IMG/VR virus record: IMGVR_UViG_3300025282_002707
Span: 1-25,702 of that record
Length of the DNA: 25,702 bases
Direction: 5' to 3' (one strand)
Source of the DNA: a virus
Positions 1 to 8,271 of this stretch are shown piece by piece. The position numbers and the translations under genes are program-made. Every line of letters begins with the position of its first letter. Positions within the stretch are counted from its first letter, which is position 1. The notes beneath the pieces were generated by a model. The model was not told the DNA's origin. It made no database searches and saw only the letters and a list, made by a program, of their open reading frames with translations.

Positions 1-41
1 CCCCAATACCCCGTCCCCACCGGGCCAGGGGTCGAATCAAA

Positions 42-2471
42 CTACCCAGCGGCGGCATTCAGACCTCTTTCTGGCATTAACTGTTCAGCCGTAAAGATAC
101 CCGCAAAGAGTACCCCAAGAGATTTCAAAATCGGACCGAGATAATTGATAAATTCAGGAATCGCCTCCATTGGTCGAAGCTGGGCATCAAGAGCTTTTCT
201 TTCCGACGCGCTCAGGGCATCCAAGTCGATCTCGTCCAAGTTCTTAATCTCATCATGAGCGCGATATTTTCCAGTCCCTCCCACCCTTCCAACCAAGAAG
301 TTACGACCGCTCTTGTCCGTGAACCGCGCTCCTGACGACGGAAAACCATGCTGGGCACGCAGGTATGCTTCGTGTATCAAATTCTGAAGCCTCGCCTCAG
401 ACTCAGGAGCTAGCACACCCTGTTCTTTTAGAATCTTCAGTACCGATTGAAAGCGGTTCTTTAACGCTATCGACGATAAAGTCAATTTATAGTCGACATA
501 CTCTGGATCTGTTTTACGTGGAGTTCGCCACTTACCTTCGACTTCCAATTTCAAACGCGCACGAGGATTTTTGAGCGAGTTGCTCGTACGAAGCTCTTTA
601 AGCGCCTCGTCTTGTTCGGGTCTGGTAAGAGTAGGATAGTACTCTTCGGCTTTTTTCTTCACATTCTCTATCTTGGCTTCCTCTGCAATACGTAATTTTC
701 CAGTTCCTGAGGGACGACGACCTAGTTCTGTTTTGCGTGTCGCAGGCAGTTCACGAAGCAATCCTCGCTTCAACGCTGTGTACTTCTGCACTCCACCTGT
801 AGGTCGATGAGCTAGAGGGTTGGCAAAAAATCTGGCTGCTTCGGGAACGGCAAGGCTCTTCGCAAACATAATATCTGACAACGTCTCCCGTGTTACTTTC
901 TCCCCAGCTTCACGAAAGACCTGTCTCCACCACATCATGGCCGGGACTAGATGCGCCCCTGTTTGGCCGAGCGATGACATAATTTGTGTGACAGCCGTAT
1001 CAAATGGACCCTCCCCGATGTCTGAAACAACCTTGGTTGGGAGTGCTGGGGGTGGAGCAACCGTCTCGACGGCAGGCGTTGGTGGTATTTTCGGAGCCGC
1101 TGGAGGAACGACTGGACGAGGTACTGGACGAGGTACACGAAGTCTCTGGACAAGAGGCGCTGGCGAAGGTGGCAGAGGTCGAACAGCACGAGACTGACCC
1201 TCCAAGACCTTCTCTGTAGCTTCTTCGAGTGTCGCTTTTGTCTGCAACTCATCTAACTGATCTATATTCCAAGGTCGATCCTGTCCAATCGCATCGGCGG
1301 CGGCATTTTCGGCTTTAGCTTTATGCAGACGAGACCTGTGTGCCGTGGGCCGCGCTCTTGTCCACGGTTCACCGGCCCGTTTAGTGAGTGGAGAATAACG
1401 AACTACTGCCTTAGGGTTTATTGCAGGAACGCTTGTACCAGCAATTTTCCCCGTGATTTCATCACGAACTTCTCCTACTCGTATGGGTTTCAGTCGTGAA
1501 AGCAGGTTTTCTATACCAAAAGAACCTGGTCTTGGTGTACTCCTTGGAACTAACTTACCGCCGACTAAACCAGCGGATTCCACACGTTGATCTATAAGAG
1601 CCTTACGCATTGCCTTAGGAAGCGCACTGAGACCTTCGCCGCCAGACCAAGTACCTGTCGTGGGATCGTAGGTGCCTACCTCCCTAGGTAATCCTTCCCA
1701 CTTGTCAGTAATCCTGATCGGATCACCACGTCCTATCCGAACACTAGCTCCTGGTTCAAATTTAGGCGGTCCCTTTTTTGGAACATATTTTCCTGGTTGA
1801 GGAAACGATGTCAGGCCAGGAGTAGGAATCTCTCTAAGAGCACGAAGCATGTCCTGGGCTTCGGGATCGAGTACCTCACGCAACTCTATTCCGGTTTGAC
1901 CCGGACGAAACTTTCCTTTGAGATGTTCAGTTATTTGTTTGCGAAAGGGAGGATCATCTCCAACACCCGGTATTACCTTGTATCCTAATCTCCTGATCAG
2001 CCGTGCTCCTACCTCCGCAGGTTGTTTTGCCACTCGTAATCCACGAAGAAGTCCACTCGCTCCTCGACCAACGGGACGCAAAGTTCGACCAACCGGACCC
2101 AAAAGAATATCGGCCGCACCAAATCCAGTCTGTGCCTTCCAGGGTAAATCCTCTTCTCGACGTTGGATCGCTTCGCCGATATTTACGGCACCATAGGCCG
2201 ATAATCCAGCCCCGCCCAGAATCCCTAGTGGTTGTAATCCAGGGACAAACCCAGCAGCCGTCAATGCTCCCAGAGCCATCTGTGCCCCAAGATGTGGGCC
2301 AGATGAAAAACGCCCCCACTGGGCAATATCTCCAAGTTTCTGTCGATAAACCGGGTCTTTACGAGATCGTTCGATATCTCGAAGTATGCTCTGACGTTCC
2401 TCCTGAGACGCTGCACTATCCAAGCGTCGTTTCAAGAGAAGCGCAGCCCACTTGGTTGATTCAGACGGCAT
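42..2471 (-). CDS. Large internal virion (ejection-type) protein candidate, 809 aa
   Basis: I do not recognise a named family. The protein is long and mostly basic and helical. A Gly/Ala-rich hydrophobic stretch lies at about residues 60-98, a Pro-rich linker at about 425-475 (repeated VPRPVP-like units), a Lys/Glu-rich helical block at about 590-680, and a hydrophobic segment near the C-terminus at about 780-800. It is the last complete gene of the late cluster and follows two other very large low-complexity proteins. In podoviruses this is where internal or ejection proteins, which leave the capsid with the DNA, are often encoded, so that role is inferred from size, composition and position. 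No lytic transglycosylase or peptidase motif was seen. The ATG lies 5 nt after the upstream stop and has no clear Shine-Dalgarno site. The 41 bases beyond its stop hold nothing I can assign. Confidence 0.75.
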   Translation of the reverse strand: MPSESTKWAALLLKRRLDSAASQEERQSILRDIERSRKDPVYRQKLGDIAQWGRFSSGPHLGAQMALGALTAAGFVPGLQPLGILGGAGLSAYGAVNIGEAIQRREEDLPWKAQTGFGAADILLGPVGRTLRPVGRGASGLLRGLRVAKQPAEVGARLIRRLGYKVIPGVGDDPPFRKQITEHLKGKFRPGQTGIELREVLDPEAQDMLRALREIPTPGLTSFPQPGKYVPKKGPPKFEPGASVRIGRGDPIRITDKWEGLPREVGTYDPTTGTWSGGEGLSALPKAMRKALIDQRVESAGLVGGKLVPRSTPRPGSFGIENLLSRLKPIRVGEVRDEITGKIAGTSVPAINPKAVVRYSPLTKRAGEPWTRARPTAHRSRLHKAKAENAAADAIGQDRPWNIDQLDELQTKATLEEATEKVLEGQSRAVRPLPPSPAPLVQRLRVPRPVPRPVVPPAAPKIPPTPAVETVAPPPALPTKVVSDIGEGPFDTAVTQIMSSLGQTGAHLVPAMMWWRQVFREAGEKVTRETLSDIMFAKSLAVPEAARFFANPLAHRPTGGVQKYTALKRGLLRELPATRKTELGRRPSGTGKLRIAEEAKIENVKKKAEEYYPTLTRPEQDEALKELRTSNSLKNPRARLKLEVEGKWRTPRKTDPEYVDYKLTLSSIALKNRFQSVLKILKEQGVLAPESEARLQNLIHEAYLRAQHGFPSSGARFTDKSGRNFLVGRVGGTGKYRAHDEIKNLDEIDLDALSASERKALDAQLRPMEAIPEFINYLGPILKSLGVLFAGIFTAEQLMPERGLNAAAG

Positions 2472-2476
2472 AACAA

Positions 2477-4222
2477 CTACGGTCTAAGTCGAAGAGTGCT
2501 TTCAAATGGATTCCGTGGATCTTGGAATCTCGTGGTAGAAGTAGTCAAGGGAATCAATCCCTTTGGAAACACTCCCGATTCGACGATACTTCTCAGTTTC
2601 TGTAGATTATCCAACAGATCATTGTATTGCTTATTTCGTATCTCGAACTCAGGAGTTCCTGGTGATGTCCCGCGAAGAATCTTCACTATTGCTTCCATCT
2701 TCCTCTCTGTATCAGGTATCCAGTCGCTTTGAGCAAGTGCTAATCCCCGCTGTGCAGTCAAACGCGAACGATAAGCTCCACCCGTTTCACCAGGAAGTTG
2801 AGTAAGTTCTTCTACTACAGGTTCAGATCCATAAATCTGTTCCACCGCAGCGTCTCTCTCAACTGCTCCGCCTCTCTCAACTTCTCCGCCTCTCACACCA
2901 GGAGGCTCATTTAGCTGTCCTTTGACGGATTCCATCCATTGAAGAACAAACCCTGGATTAAGGCCAATATCTTTTGCCGCCTTCAGGATATTTTCCTGAC
3001 CTTCCTGTGATCGAGGGTCCGCATTTTTTCCTTCTGAGGATAATCCTGTCACCACGCTACTCATTAAATGAGCTTCTTCCCCAAGACTTAGACCTAACAT
3101 TCCCCGTGGTGAAGTACCACCATACCAGAGCTCAGTACCACCAAAAGACCCTGTGACATCAGAAAATCGCAATTGACCAGTCTTCCAGTCTCTCGTCACA
3201 GCATAAATGACCGGTTCGCCGGTCTGGGGGTTTCTCCGTTCAATCCACTCAGGACGTTCATTCACATAAGCACTTATTATCGCCAGTCTTTCATGCTGTT
3301 CCTCAACGGCTTTTGCGTATGGGCCCTCCAGCCTCATTCGATCATCTGCTCTTCGCACAGCATTTTCCTCACGAAGATCCTCTAACATTTCTTGCCGTTT
3401 CACTGGAGCCAACGCCTCGATTTCGAGTATTTGATCCTCTAGCTGTCGAGGGAAGAATTTTCTGTGCATCTCCTCAGTGATGCCTAAAGTTTCACGAAGA
3501 TCCTCTCCACGATATTCTCGTAGCCGTGCTTCTTGTTCAGATTCCTTTAGGATCGCCTCTTTCTGTATTCCCTCAAAGATATCCGCCTGGGGGCCTCCCC
3601 ATTCAAGAGGAGTTCCACCAGTCGCTCCCGGCACAAAAGGACGTTCTGCTTGAGGTTGTGCTACTAGCGGAGCGAACATCTTTCCGGTTGTCCGAACATC
3701 TCGAAGTCTTGGATCATAGGAACGATCGGAAGGATCAAACCCCGCTCCAATAGTCTGCGTGCTGGTCAATGGTTCAGGTCTTGTAGATAAAGCGCCGGTC
3801 TCTGGATCGTAGCCGCCAACAATCGAAGTACTCGGCAACGCACGTCTGGCCTGAAAGTATTCCGGTCTGCCCACATCCCCAGCGATAGCTCCAGCAAGTT
3901 CCCGAGTCCACAGTCTCGGATCGTCTCCTAATCGACGCCTAATCTCTGAGCCACGCTGTGATTCTGTCGGAAGATACTGTCGAAGTGATGTTAGGGCCTG
4001 CTCAGGGGTATCCCCGTACTCCTGTTCTAAAGCCTTAGCATGTGGAATCAGTTGCTCCTCGGTCAGAAACCCTTCCCGTATTTGCTCTCCGATACGAGTA
4101 AGGAAATTCTGACGATCGGAGAGTTTTTGTCTCTGGATACGCTCCTGCTGAAACTTGACAGGAAAGAATCCGCCACCAAACCCCTGAATAATATTTCCCA
4201 AGTCTCTACGGGTTACTGCCAT
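2477..4222 (-). CDS. Large internal virion protein candidate, 581 aa
   Basis: No named family is recognised. The ATG at 4222 shares its A with the TAA stop of the upstream gene (TAATG), which is why this start is preferred over an in-frame start 14 codons earlier at 4264. The N-terminus carries a short Gly/Phe-rich patch (GFGGGFF), then charged helical sequence. About residues 225-320 are rich in Glu, Arg and Gln and probably form long helices. A short Val-Glu-Arg-Gly-Gly repetition lies near residues 440-455. The protein has no signal peptide and no convincing membrane segment. It sits between a small basic Pro-rich protein and the 809-aa protein, so a structural or ejection role is inferred from context only. 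Confidence 0.75.
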   Translation of the reverse strand: MAVTRRDLGNIIQGFGGGFFPVKFQQERIQRQKLSDRQNFLTRIGEQIREGFLTEEQLIPHAKALEQEYGDTPEQALTSLRQYLPTESQRGSEIRRRLGDDPRLWTRELAGAIAGDVGRPEYFQARRALPSTSIVGGYDPETGALSTRPEPLTSTQTIGAGFDPSDRSYDPRLRDVRTTGKMFAPLVAQPQAERPFVPGATGGTPLEWGGPQADIFEGIQKEAILKESEQEARLREYRGEDLRETLGITEEMHRKFFPRQLEDQILEIEALAPVKRQEMLEDLREENAVRRADDRMRLEGPYAKAVEEQHERLAIISAYVNERPEWIERRNPQTGEPVIYAVTRDWKTGQLRFSDVTGSFGGTELWYGGTSPRGMLGLSLGEEAHLMSSVVTGLSSEGKNADPRSQEGQENILKAAKDIGLNPGFVLQWMESVKGQLNEPPGVRGGEVERGGAVERDAAVEQIYGSEPVVEELTQLPGETGGAYRSRLTAQRGLALAQSDWIPDTERKMEAIVKILRGTSPGTPEFEIRNKQYNDLLDNLQKLRSIVESGVFPKGLIPLTTSTTRFQDPRNPFESTLRLRP

Positions 4223-4563
4223 TACCGATATCCCCCGTTCCCGAGCGATCGAGAGGAGGCCCAACTAGCCGTGAGCGGTGAGGACGGCGATGAGAGGGGA
4301 CTTTTTGGCAGCGGAGCCGCTTCTGGCGTCCGAGGCATCGACGGAGGACCCCCTGGTCCTGTCGGTCGAGACCCTTTTCGTCGCTGATATCCAGGCATCC
4401 CCTGTGGCTTGGCTTTCTTCCGACGACGCACCGGAGATCTCCCTGGAGTCATCACGCCACCCGCTGGATTTATCCCAGGACCTGGAGCCAGAGGCTGTGT
4501 CGGCTGGGACCCTGTGAACGGATTCATCGTCTGAGGTCCTTGATCAAATGGAGTAAACGCCAT
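4222..4563 (-). CDS. Small Pro/Ser-rich basic protein, 113 aa, unknown
   Basis: No family is recognised. The sequence is low complexity: Pro/Gly-rich at the N-terminus, a strongly basic patch (RRRKKAK) near residue 46, a second basic patch near residue 60, and a Ser/Pro-rich C-terminus. It probably lacks a fixed fold. The start is supported by a Shine-Dalgarno-like TAAGGA about 9 nt upstream that overlaps the stop codon of the preceding gene, and by the TAATG junction with the next gene at 4222. Its basic charge would suit DNA contact or packing inside the capsid, but that is speculation. It is co-transcribed with three large candidate internal proteins. Confidence 0.65.
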   Translation of the reverse strand: MAFTPFDQGPQTMNPFTGSQPTQPLAPGPGINPAGGVMTPGRSPVRRRKKAKPQGMPGYQRRKGSRPTGPGGPPSMPRTPEAAPLPKSPLSSPSSPLTASWASSRSLGNGGYR

Positions 4564-4575
4564 AAGTTTGTATCC

Positions 4576-6417
4576 TTACCTGAAATCGGCCCCATACGGA
4601 GCGTCAGCCCCTTCTCTGTAACCCGCGGCCCCTGTCTGAATCCCCTGGAGAAACATAGTAAGCAATGGCGCAAGCTCGGCAAATCGTCCCGAGTCTATCA
4701 ATTCCAAGAATTTCGCCCGATCCAAGTCGTAATTAGCCAAGAACTCGTTCCATTTGATATTCCGATCCAGCACATCTAGTGCTGCTCTCGTTCGAACTTC
4801 CTGAACACCTGTTGTGGCATTGATAAACGAGACCAGATTCTGGCTTTGTGCTTGGGTTAAGTTGGACGATTGATTAATCGCGTTCGCAAGACGATCATCC
4901 TGACGCCGCGCCATATCCAACGTGAGTTCGGTGCGTAGTGCGTTCGCCTGGGTGTACCGCTCATCGGCCGAAGCACGTTGGAACGTCGCCTGTTGGCTCA
5001 GAGCCTCTAGTGCCGTGTTGTACCGGGCATCAGCCCGAGTCGCTTCGTCCAGTTGAATCTGCTGCGCGGCTTGGGTGTACATCGGGGCCAATCTCGCTTC
5101 GAGACGCTGCCCATACTCGATCTCGGGACCCTGGCCGAGCAATCCTCTCCCTGCCATCGCCGCACGGCCTTCAGCCAACTGGGACTGGCGCAAGATATCC
5201 AGCGGTGATCGGGCTGTTTCAATTTCCATCGCTCGGCGCTGATCGTCAGGGGGCAACTGTCCCCCGCGAGCGACCAGGCCACGTAAGATATCCTGGGTTT
5301 CCTGCTCAAGCGGCGTGGGGGCCGAGACGCCACTTGCTCCTAAAATCTGGTCAAGTATCGACCGCTGCTGCTGTTCATCCGGGGTGAGGCCCAAATCTCC
5401 ACCAGACGCTATTAGATCGGAAAGTGCTTGGTTGGTCTGGGCGGTTAGTGGTGTGCGTACCTGTCCACCGCCCTGGAATAGCCCCTCCGCAGCGAGATTT
5501 TGCATCCGAGAAAGAGGATCATCGCCCACGCGAAGCGTCAGATTTTCCTGATACTCCGGGGGATACATCGGAAAGCTCGATGGGTCCACCTCTGTATGTC
5601 CCAGAGGATCAATATCTGGACGAGGTTCAAATACAGAGTCCGTTATTCCAGTAGGAGTTCCACCAAGACTCCGATTCGGGGTCAAAGTTGGGGTCAAAGT
5701 TGGGGTCGGAGTTGGAGTTGGAGTTGGAGTCGGGGCTAGAGTCGGAGTTGGAGTCGGAGTTGGGATCGGAGTTGGAGTCGGGGCTAGAGTCGGAGTTGGA
5801 GTCGGAGTTGGGATCGGAGTTGGGGTCAGAGGAGCTTCTTGATCAGGGTAAAACTGCCATGCTTCACCACCCCCACGATAGTTTCGCATGACATCTGCGA
5901 TATTCGCAGGATCTGGGCCGAATTGAATACTCCCACCTCCGCCGACTTCGCTAAACGGGAGATCTGCCGCTTGCATTTGACGAAGCAAGTCTGAAAACCC
6001 GGCCACCGTCGCTGGGTAGTTTTGGGCAATATCTCGAAATCCACCGCCCCACTCAGATCCGAAGTCCTCATACCCTTGGAGATACTCAATATCTCCTGGC
6101 GTGAGATTGTACCCTTCCGTCTGATCAGGAAGAGGAACTTCATCTACAAGAGGAACTTCATCTACAAGAGATGTCTCAGGAGCTTCAGGGTAAGAGTAAT
6201 ACTGTCCAGATTCACCCGTCTCTTCTCCCTCTTCTTGAGGACTCCTAATAGAAAGTGTTTGATCCCAAGGTGGCTCTACAAAGGGGGAAAATCCTTGAGG
6301 GTCAGCAATAGGCGGAGGAATATACCCTTCTGCGGTCGTTCCCGGCCAGATATCCTCTGGCTCATCCCCTTCGTCATCCTCCCCGTACCCGTTAAACCAC
6401 TTGTTGTAACTAGCCAT
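4576..6417 (-). CDS. Large internal virion protein candidate with Pro-Thr repeat, 613 aa
   Basis: The protein has three visible parts. Residues 1-190 are acidic and aromatic, and include a duplicated LVDEVP motif at about 84-95. Residues about 197-247 are a Pro-Thr repeat with occasional Leu, Ile and Ala, expected to be an extended rigid linker. Residues about 310-600 are Gln/Ala/Arg-rich and look helical. Low complexity and helical C-terminal regions are common in podovirus internal or ejection proteins, and the neighbours fit that role, but I do not recognise a specific family. The ATG at 6417 is preceded by GGTGG as a possible ribosome-binding site. The Pro-Thr linker is encoded by a near-perfect hexamer array that could expand or contract, and short-read assembly could mis-size it. 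Confidence 0.75.
   Translation of the reverse strand: MASYNKWFNGYGEDDEGDEPEDIWPGTTAEGYIPPPIADPQGFSPFVEPPWDQTLSIRSPQEEGEETGESGQYYSYPEAPETSLVDEVPLVDEVPLPDQTEGYNLTPGDIEYLQGYEDFGSEWGGGFRDIAQNYPATVAGFSDLLRQMQAADLPFSEVGGGGSIQFGPDPANIADVMRNYRGGGEAWQFYPDQEAPLTPTPIPTPTPTPTLAPTPTPIPTPTPTPTLAPTPTPTPTPTPTLTPTLTPNRSLGGTPTGITDSVFEPRPDIDPLGHTEVDPSSFPMYPPEYQENLTLRVGDDPLSRMQNLAAEGLFQGGGQVRTPLTAQTNQALSDLIASGGDLGLTPDEQQQRSILDQILGASGVSAPTPLEQETQDILRGLVARGGQLPPDDQRRAMEIETARSPLDILRQSQLAEGRAAMAGRGLLGQGPEIEYGQRLEARLAPMYTQAAQQIQLDEATRADARYNTALEALSQQATFQRASADERYTQANALRTELTLDMARRQDDRLANAINQSSNLTQAQSQNLVSFINATTGVQEVRTRAALDVLDRNIKWNEFLANYDLDRAKFLELIDSGRFAELAPLLTMFLQGIQTGAAGYREGADAPYGADFR
5677..5829 (-). repeat. Hexamer-based tandem array containing two 48-bp copies
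   Basis: On the + strand the region is built from six-base units such as GGAGTT and GGAGTC, giving Pro-Thr codon pairs on the coding minus strand. Inside it, 5723-5770 and 5771-5818 are two identical adjacent 48-bp copies. The period is a multiple of three, so changes in copy number keep the reading frame. The array codes the Pro-Thr linker of the 613-aa protein. Its length in the true genome may differ if reads did not span it. Confidence 0.9.
6131..6166 (-). repeat. 18-bp direct repeat, two adjacent copies
   Basis: Positions 6131-6148 and 6149-6166 are identical 18-bp units (agaggaacttcatctaca), followed by four more matching bases. They encode the duplicated LVDEVP motif near residues 84-95 of the 613-aa protein. 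This is a second in-frame tandem duplication in the same gene. Confidence 0.9.
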
Positions 6418-6467
6418 CGTTATCCACCATTCTCATGTATCGAGATTCAGGTACTCATTGGAAATTG

Positions 6468-7145
6468 CTAGCCCTGAGGCGCTGGTTCTCTTGTGCCTCC
6501 ATCATCCATTGGGTTGTCAGGCCATCCAACGGGAGTAGATTGAGGTTGTTCCTCATAACCAGGTCGATAGCCAGGAGGGGTATCTCTTCTCTTAATCCGT
6601 CGAATACTTTGCTGCGCCGTCGTGGGACCAAACTGGTTCGCTCCAAAGGTCAGCATCCCCGAAGCATCTCGCTTTATCCCCATTAACCCGAGGGCGTTTT
6701 CGACTTCCTGTAATCCGCCACCAAGCATCGGTTGTGGGGGTGACACCTGTTCTGCTGTCCCAAAAACCTCTTGACCAGACTTTGCACCTTCAAATGGTGC
6801 TGTTGCTCCCCAATCTACCCCAGACCGACGAAGGAGTTCAGGTCGAGATAGCGCCGGATCTCGACCGGTAACACCCACATCGACTACTCCGCCCTTGATA
6901 AATGGCGGGGACTGCACAAACGCTCCAGGAAGCGAGATATCTCTGGCGGCTCGTTGGGCCCCCACCGCCCCCACTCTTCCCACATCCCCCATATATCGCT
7001 GATACAGATCTGGAATCTCAAAGTCCGTTCTCCCAAGCGGCATACCAGTAATCTCATCAGTATCACCACCACCACTGAGGTAGCCGCCAACGCCCCCCAT
7101 CGCGCCAGCCAACCACGGAAGATAAGAGGCATCGGCTCCGCTCAT
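6468..7145 (-). CDS. Gly-rich unknown virion-cluster protein, 225 aa
   Basis: No family is recognised. The N-terminus has a short hydrophobic Gly-rich stretch (residues about 8-26, LPWLAGAMGGVGGYLSGGG), which could be membrane-interacting but is too Gly-rich to call a signal peptide. The rest is mixed and partly disordered, ending in a Pro/Gly-rich tail. Its ATG overlaps the TGA of the GNAT-like gene (ATGA, four shared bases), so its translation is probably coupled to that gene. Position just before the large low-complexity proteins suggests a virion component. This is inference from context. Confidence 0.65.
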   Translation of the reverse strand: MSGADASYLPWLAGAMGGVGGYLSGGGDTDEITGMPLGRTDFEIPDLYQRYMGDVGRVGAVGAQRAARDISLPGAFVQSPPFIKGGVVDVGVTGRDPALSRPELLRRSGVDWGATAPFEGAKSGQEVFGTAEQVSPPQPMLGGGLQEVENALGLMGIKRDASGMLTFGANQFGPTTAQQSIRRIKRRDTPPGYRPGYEEQPQSTPVGWPDNPMDDGGTREPAPQG

Positions 7146-7651
7146 TTCTCGATCTCCTTAAGAAAGGCTCTTCTCGGGACTTCGTGAAATCCTAATCGCT
7201 TTATTATCGCCAATCCACGTCGATTGTCACGTTCCACAGAAGCCATAAAGTGTTTAATCCCTAACCGAGCAGCCTGTCGCTCGGCCGCGTGCGCCACCTG
7301 CAGGCTATATCGTCGTGAGTCCGGGGCGATATACAGATGTGGCTGCCCAAAGTCACGATTCGGCGTCACATTCGTGACACCCGTAAACCCAATTGTCTCA
7401 TCCCCTCGATCTACCATCGCAAACACGGCCCAGCCCTGATCGGCAGCTTGAAGCAAACTATTCATCGCCAAGGTGCACGCGAGTTCGTCGGGAATGGATT
7501 GCCCCATAAACGACTCGAATCCCGTGCGATCGGTTCGATACCACGTAAGAATACGTGGAGGATCGCCAACGGCGTACCCCCGGAACTGGATGTCCGATTC
7601 ATCCCTCCTCGGCAGTATATCACTGGGCTGTTTGGAAACTAATGGCACCAC
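7142..7651 (-). CDS. GNAT-like (acetyltransferase-fold) protein, 169 aa
   Basis: The C-terminal half has the order expected of the GNAT fold: a strand with ETIGFTGVTNV (about 85-95), a strand ending in HLYIAPDSRR (105-114), a long Ala-rich helix (about 116-131), the strand HFMASVERDN (134-143) and a helix ending KRLGF (151-155). In active GNAT enzymes the loop before the long helix usually carries a Gly-containing R/Q-x-x-G-x-G/A motif that binds the acetyl-CoA pyrophosphate. Here that place reads RRYSLQV without glycine, so catalysis is doubtful and a structural use of the fold is possible. The best start is a GTG at 7651 (or 7648), inside the end of the preceding gene, with only a weak GTGGAT-like site. 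Related GNAT-like proteins occur in phage structural clusters. No substrate can be named. Confidence 0.6.
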   Translation of the reverse strand: MVPLVSKQPSDILPRRDESDIQFRGYAVGDPPRILTWYRTDRTGFESFMGQSIPDELACTLAMNSLLQAADQGWAVFAMVDRGDETIGFTGVTNVTPNRDFGQPHLYIAPDSRRYSLQVAHAAERQAARLGIKHFMASVERDNRRGLAIIKRLGFHEVPRRAFLKEIEK

Positions 7652-8153
7652 GAATATCCACGTTATTGGTCACACTTGACGGCCACGACGCATGATCCGT
7701 ACGATAACAATAGAGCTTATTCGTTCCCCCGGTGGTGATGTACCCCTCTGTATCCACCGACCCTTTAATAATCAACGGCCCCGTGAAAGTCGTCGCAGTT
7801 GCCGATAACCCCTGCGGAATCTGAATACGGAGCTCGTTGCCCATCCCGGAACCGGTCGTCGTGTCTTCCAGAAAGAAGTTGATCGTGACGAACTGACCCA
7901 TCTTGATAAATTGGTAGAGCTTCTGATCGGCACTCGCCACGGTCCAGGTCCCTGAATTGGCGGTGAAATTACCGGCCAGAAAGGGCGTGGTGCGCCAGCC
8001 TAACTCCTGCTGCATCCGCTGCAATCTCCGTCGCGTGTCAATCGACGAGAAGTAAAGTGACCGCATTGACCGCTCCGTGACAGACCCCGATTCCTCCCGA
8101 ATTCTCGCAAAGTCAGGGGTCGGGAAATCCAGCGGGATATTCGATCTAGCCAT
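7620..8153 (-). CDS. Knob-like beta-rich virion protein candidate, 177 aa
   Basis: The first 60 residues are charged and probably helical (SSIDTRRRLQRMQQEL). From about residue 68 the sequence changes to alternating polar and hydrophobic beta-strand pattern, with GTWTVASADQ and FIKMGQFVTINFFLED, ending in VDIRGAISFQTA. That arrangement, a helical stem followed by a compact beta domain, resembles trimeric fibre or head-decoration knobs of phages, which may bind a host surface. The start chosen is ATG 8153, which overlaps the stop of the upstream 40-aa gene by 8 nt. An in-frame start at 8204 exists but would bury that small gene. Function is inferred from pattern only. Confidence 0.6.
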   Translation of the reverse strand: MARSNIPLDFPTPDFARIREESGSVTERSMRSLYFSSIDTRRRLQRMQQELGWRTTPFLAGNFTANSGTWTVASADQKLYQFIKMGQFVTINFFLEDTTTGSGMGNELRIQIPQGLSATATTFTGPLIIKGSVDTEGYITTGGTNKLYCYRTDHASWPSSVTNNVDIRGAISFQTAQ

Positions 8154-8268
8154 ACGGACTCTCGGTCCACGACTCAATCGGGAGGCAGTCGCAGTCATGA
8201 ACATGCGTCTGATGCCTCACGCACCAGTAGTTCTCACAGTCCTGACAGGGTATCCAGATGGCTGGCAT
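8146..8268 (-). CDS. 40-aa Cys/His-rich peptide, putative zinc-binding
   Basis: I read this gene directly. ATG at 8268, three bases after the upstream TAA, gives a 40-residue product ending at TAG 8148-8146. Within residues 8-28 there are five cysteines and three histidines: C8-x2-C11, then WC16-x2-H19, then HVHDCDC with H22, H24, C26 and C28. This spacing could hold one zinc ion. I recall tiny Cys/His proteins of this kind in other phage structural clusters, but cannot check that here. No nucleic-acid-binding role is shown. Density of the motif, tight spacing to the upstream gene and the 8-nt overlap with the downstream gene argue that it is real. A possible GGGGA ribosome site lies about 12 nt upstream. 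Confidence 0.6.
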   Translation of the reverse strand: MPAIWIPCQDCENYWCVRHQTHVHDCDCLPIESWTESPYG

Positions 8269-8271
8269 GTC

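Noticed and set aside
5688-5891. + strand frame reading as Ser-Glu-Leu repeats
   Set aside because: It is only the reverse reading of the hexamer array that encodes the Pro-Thr linker.
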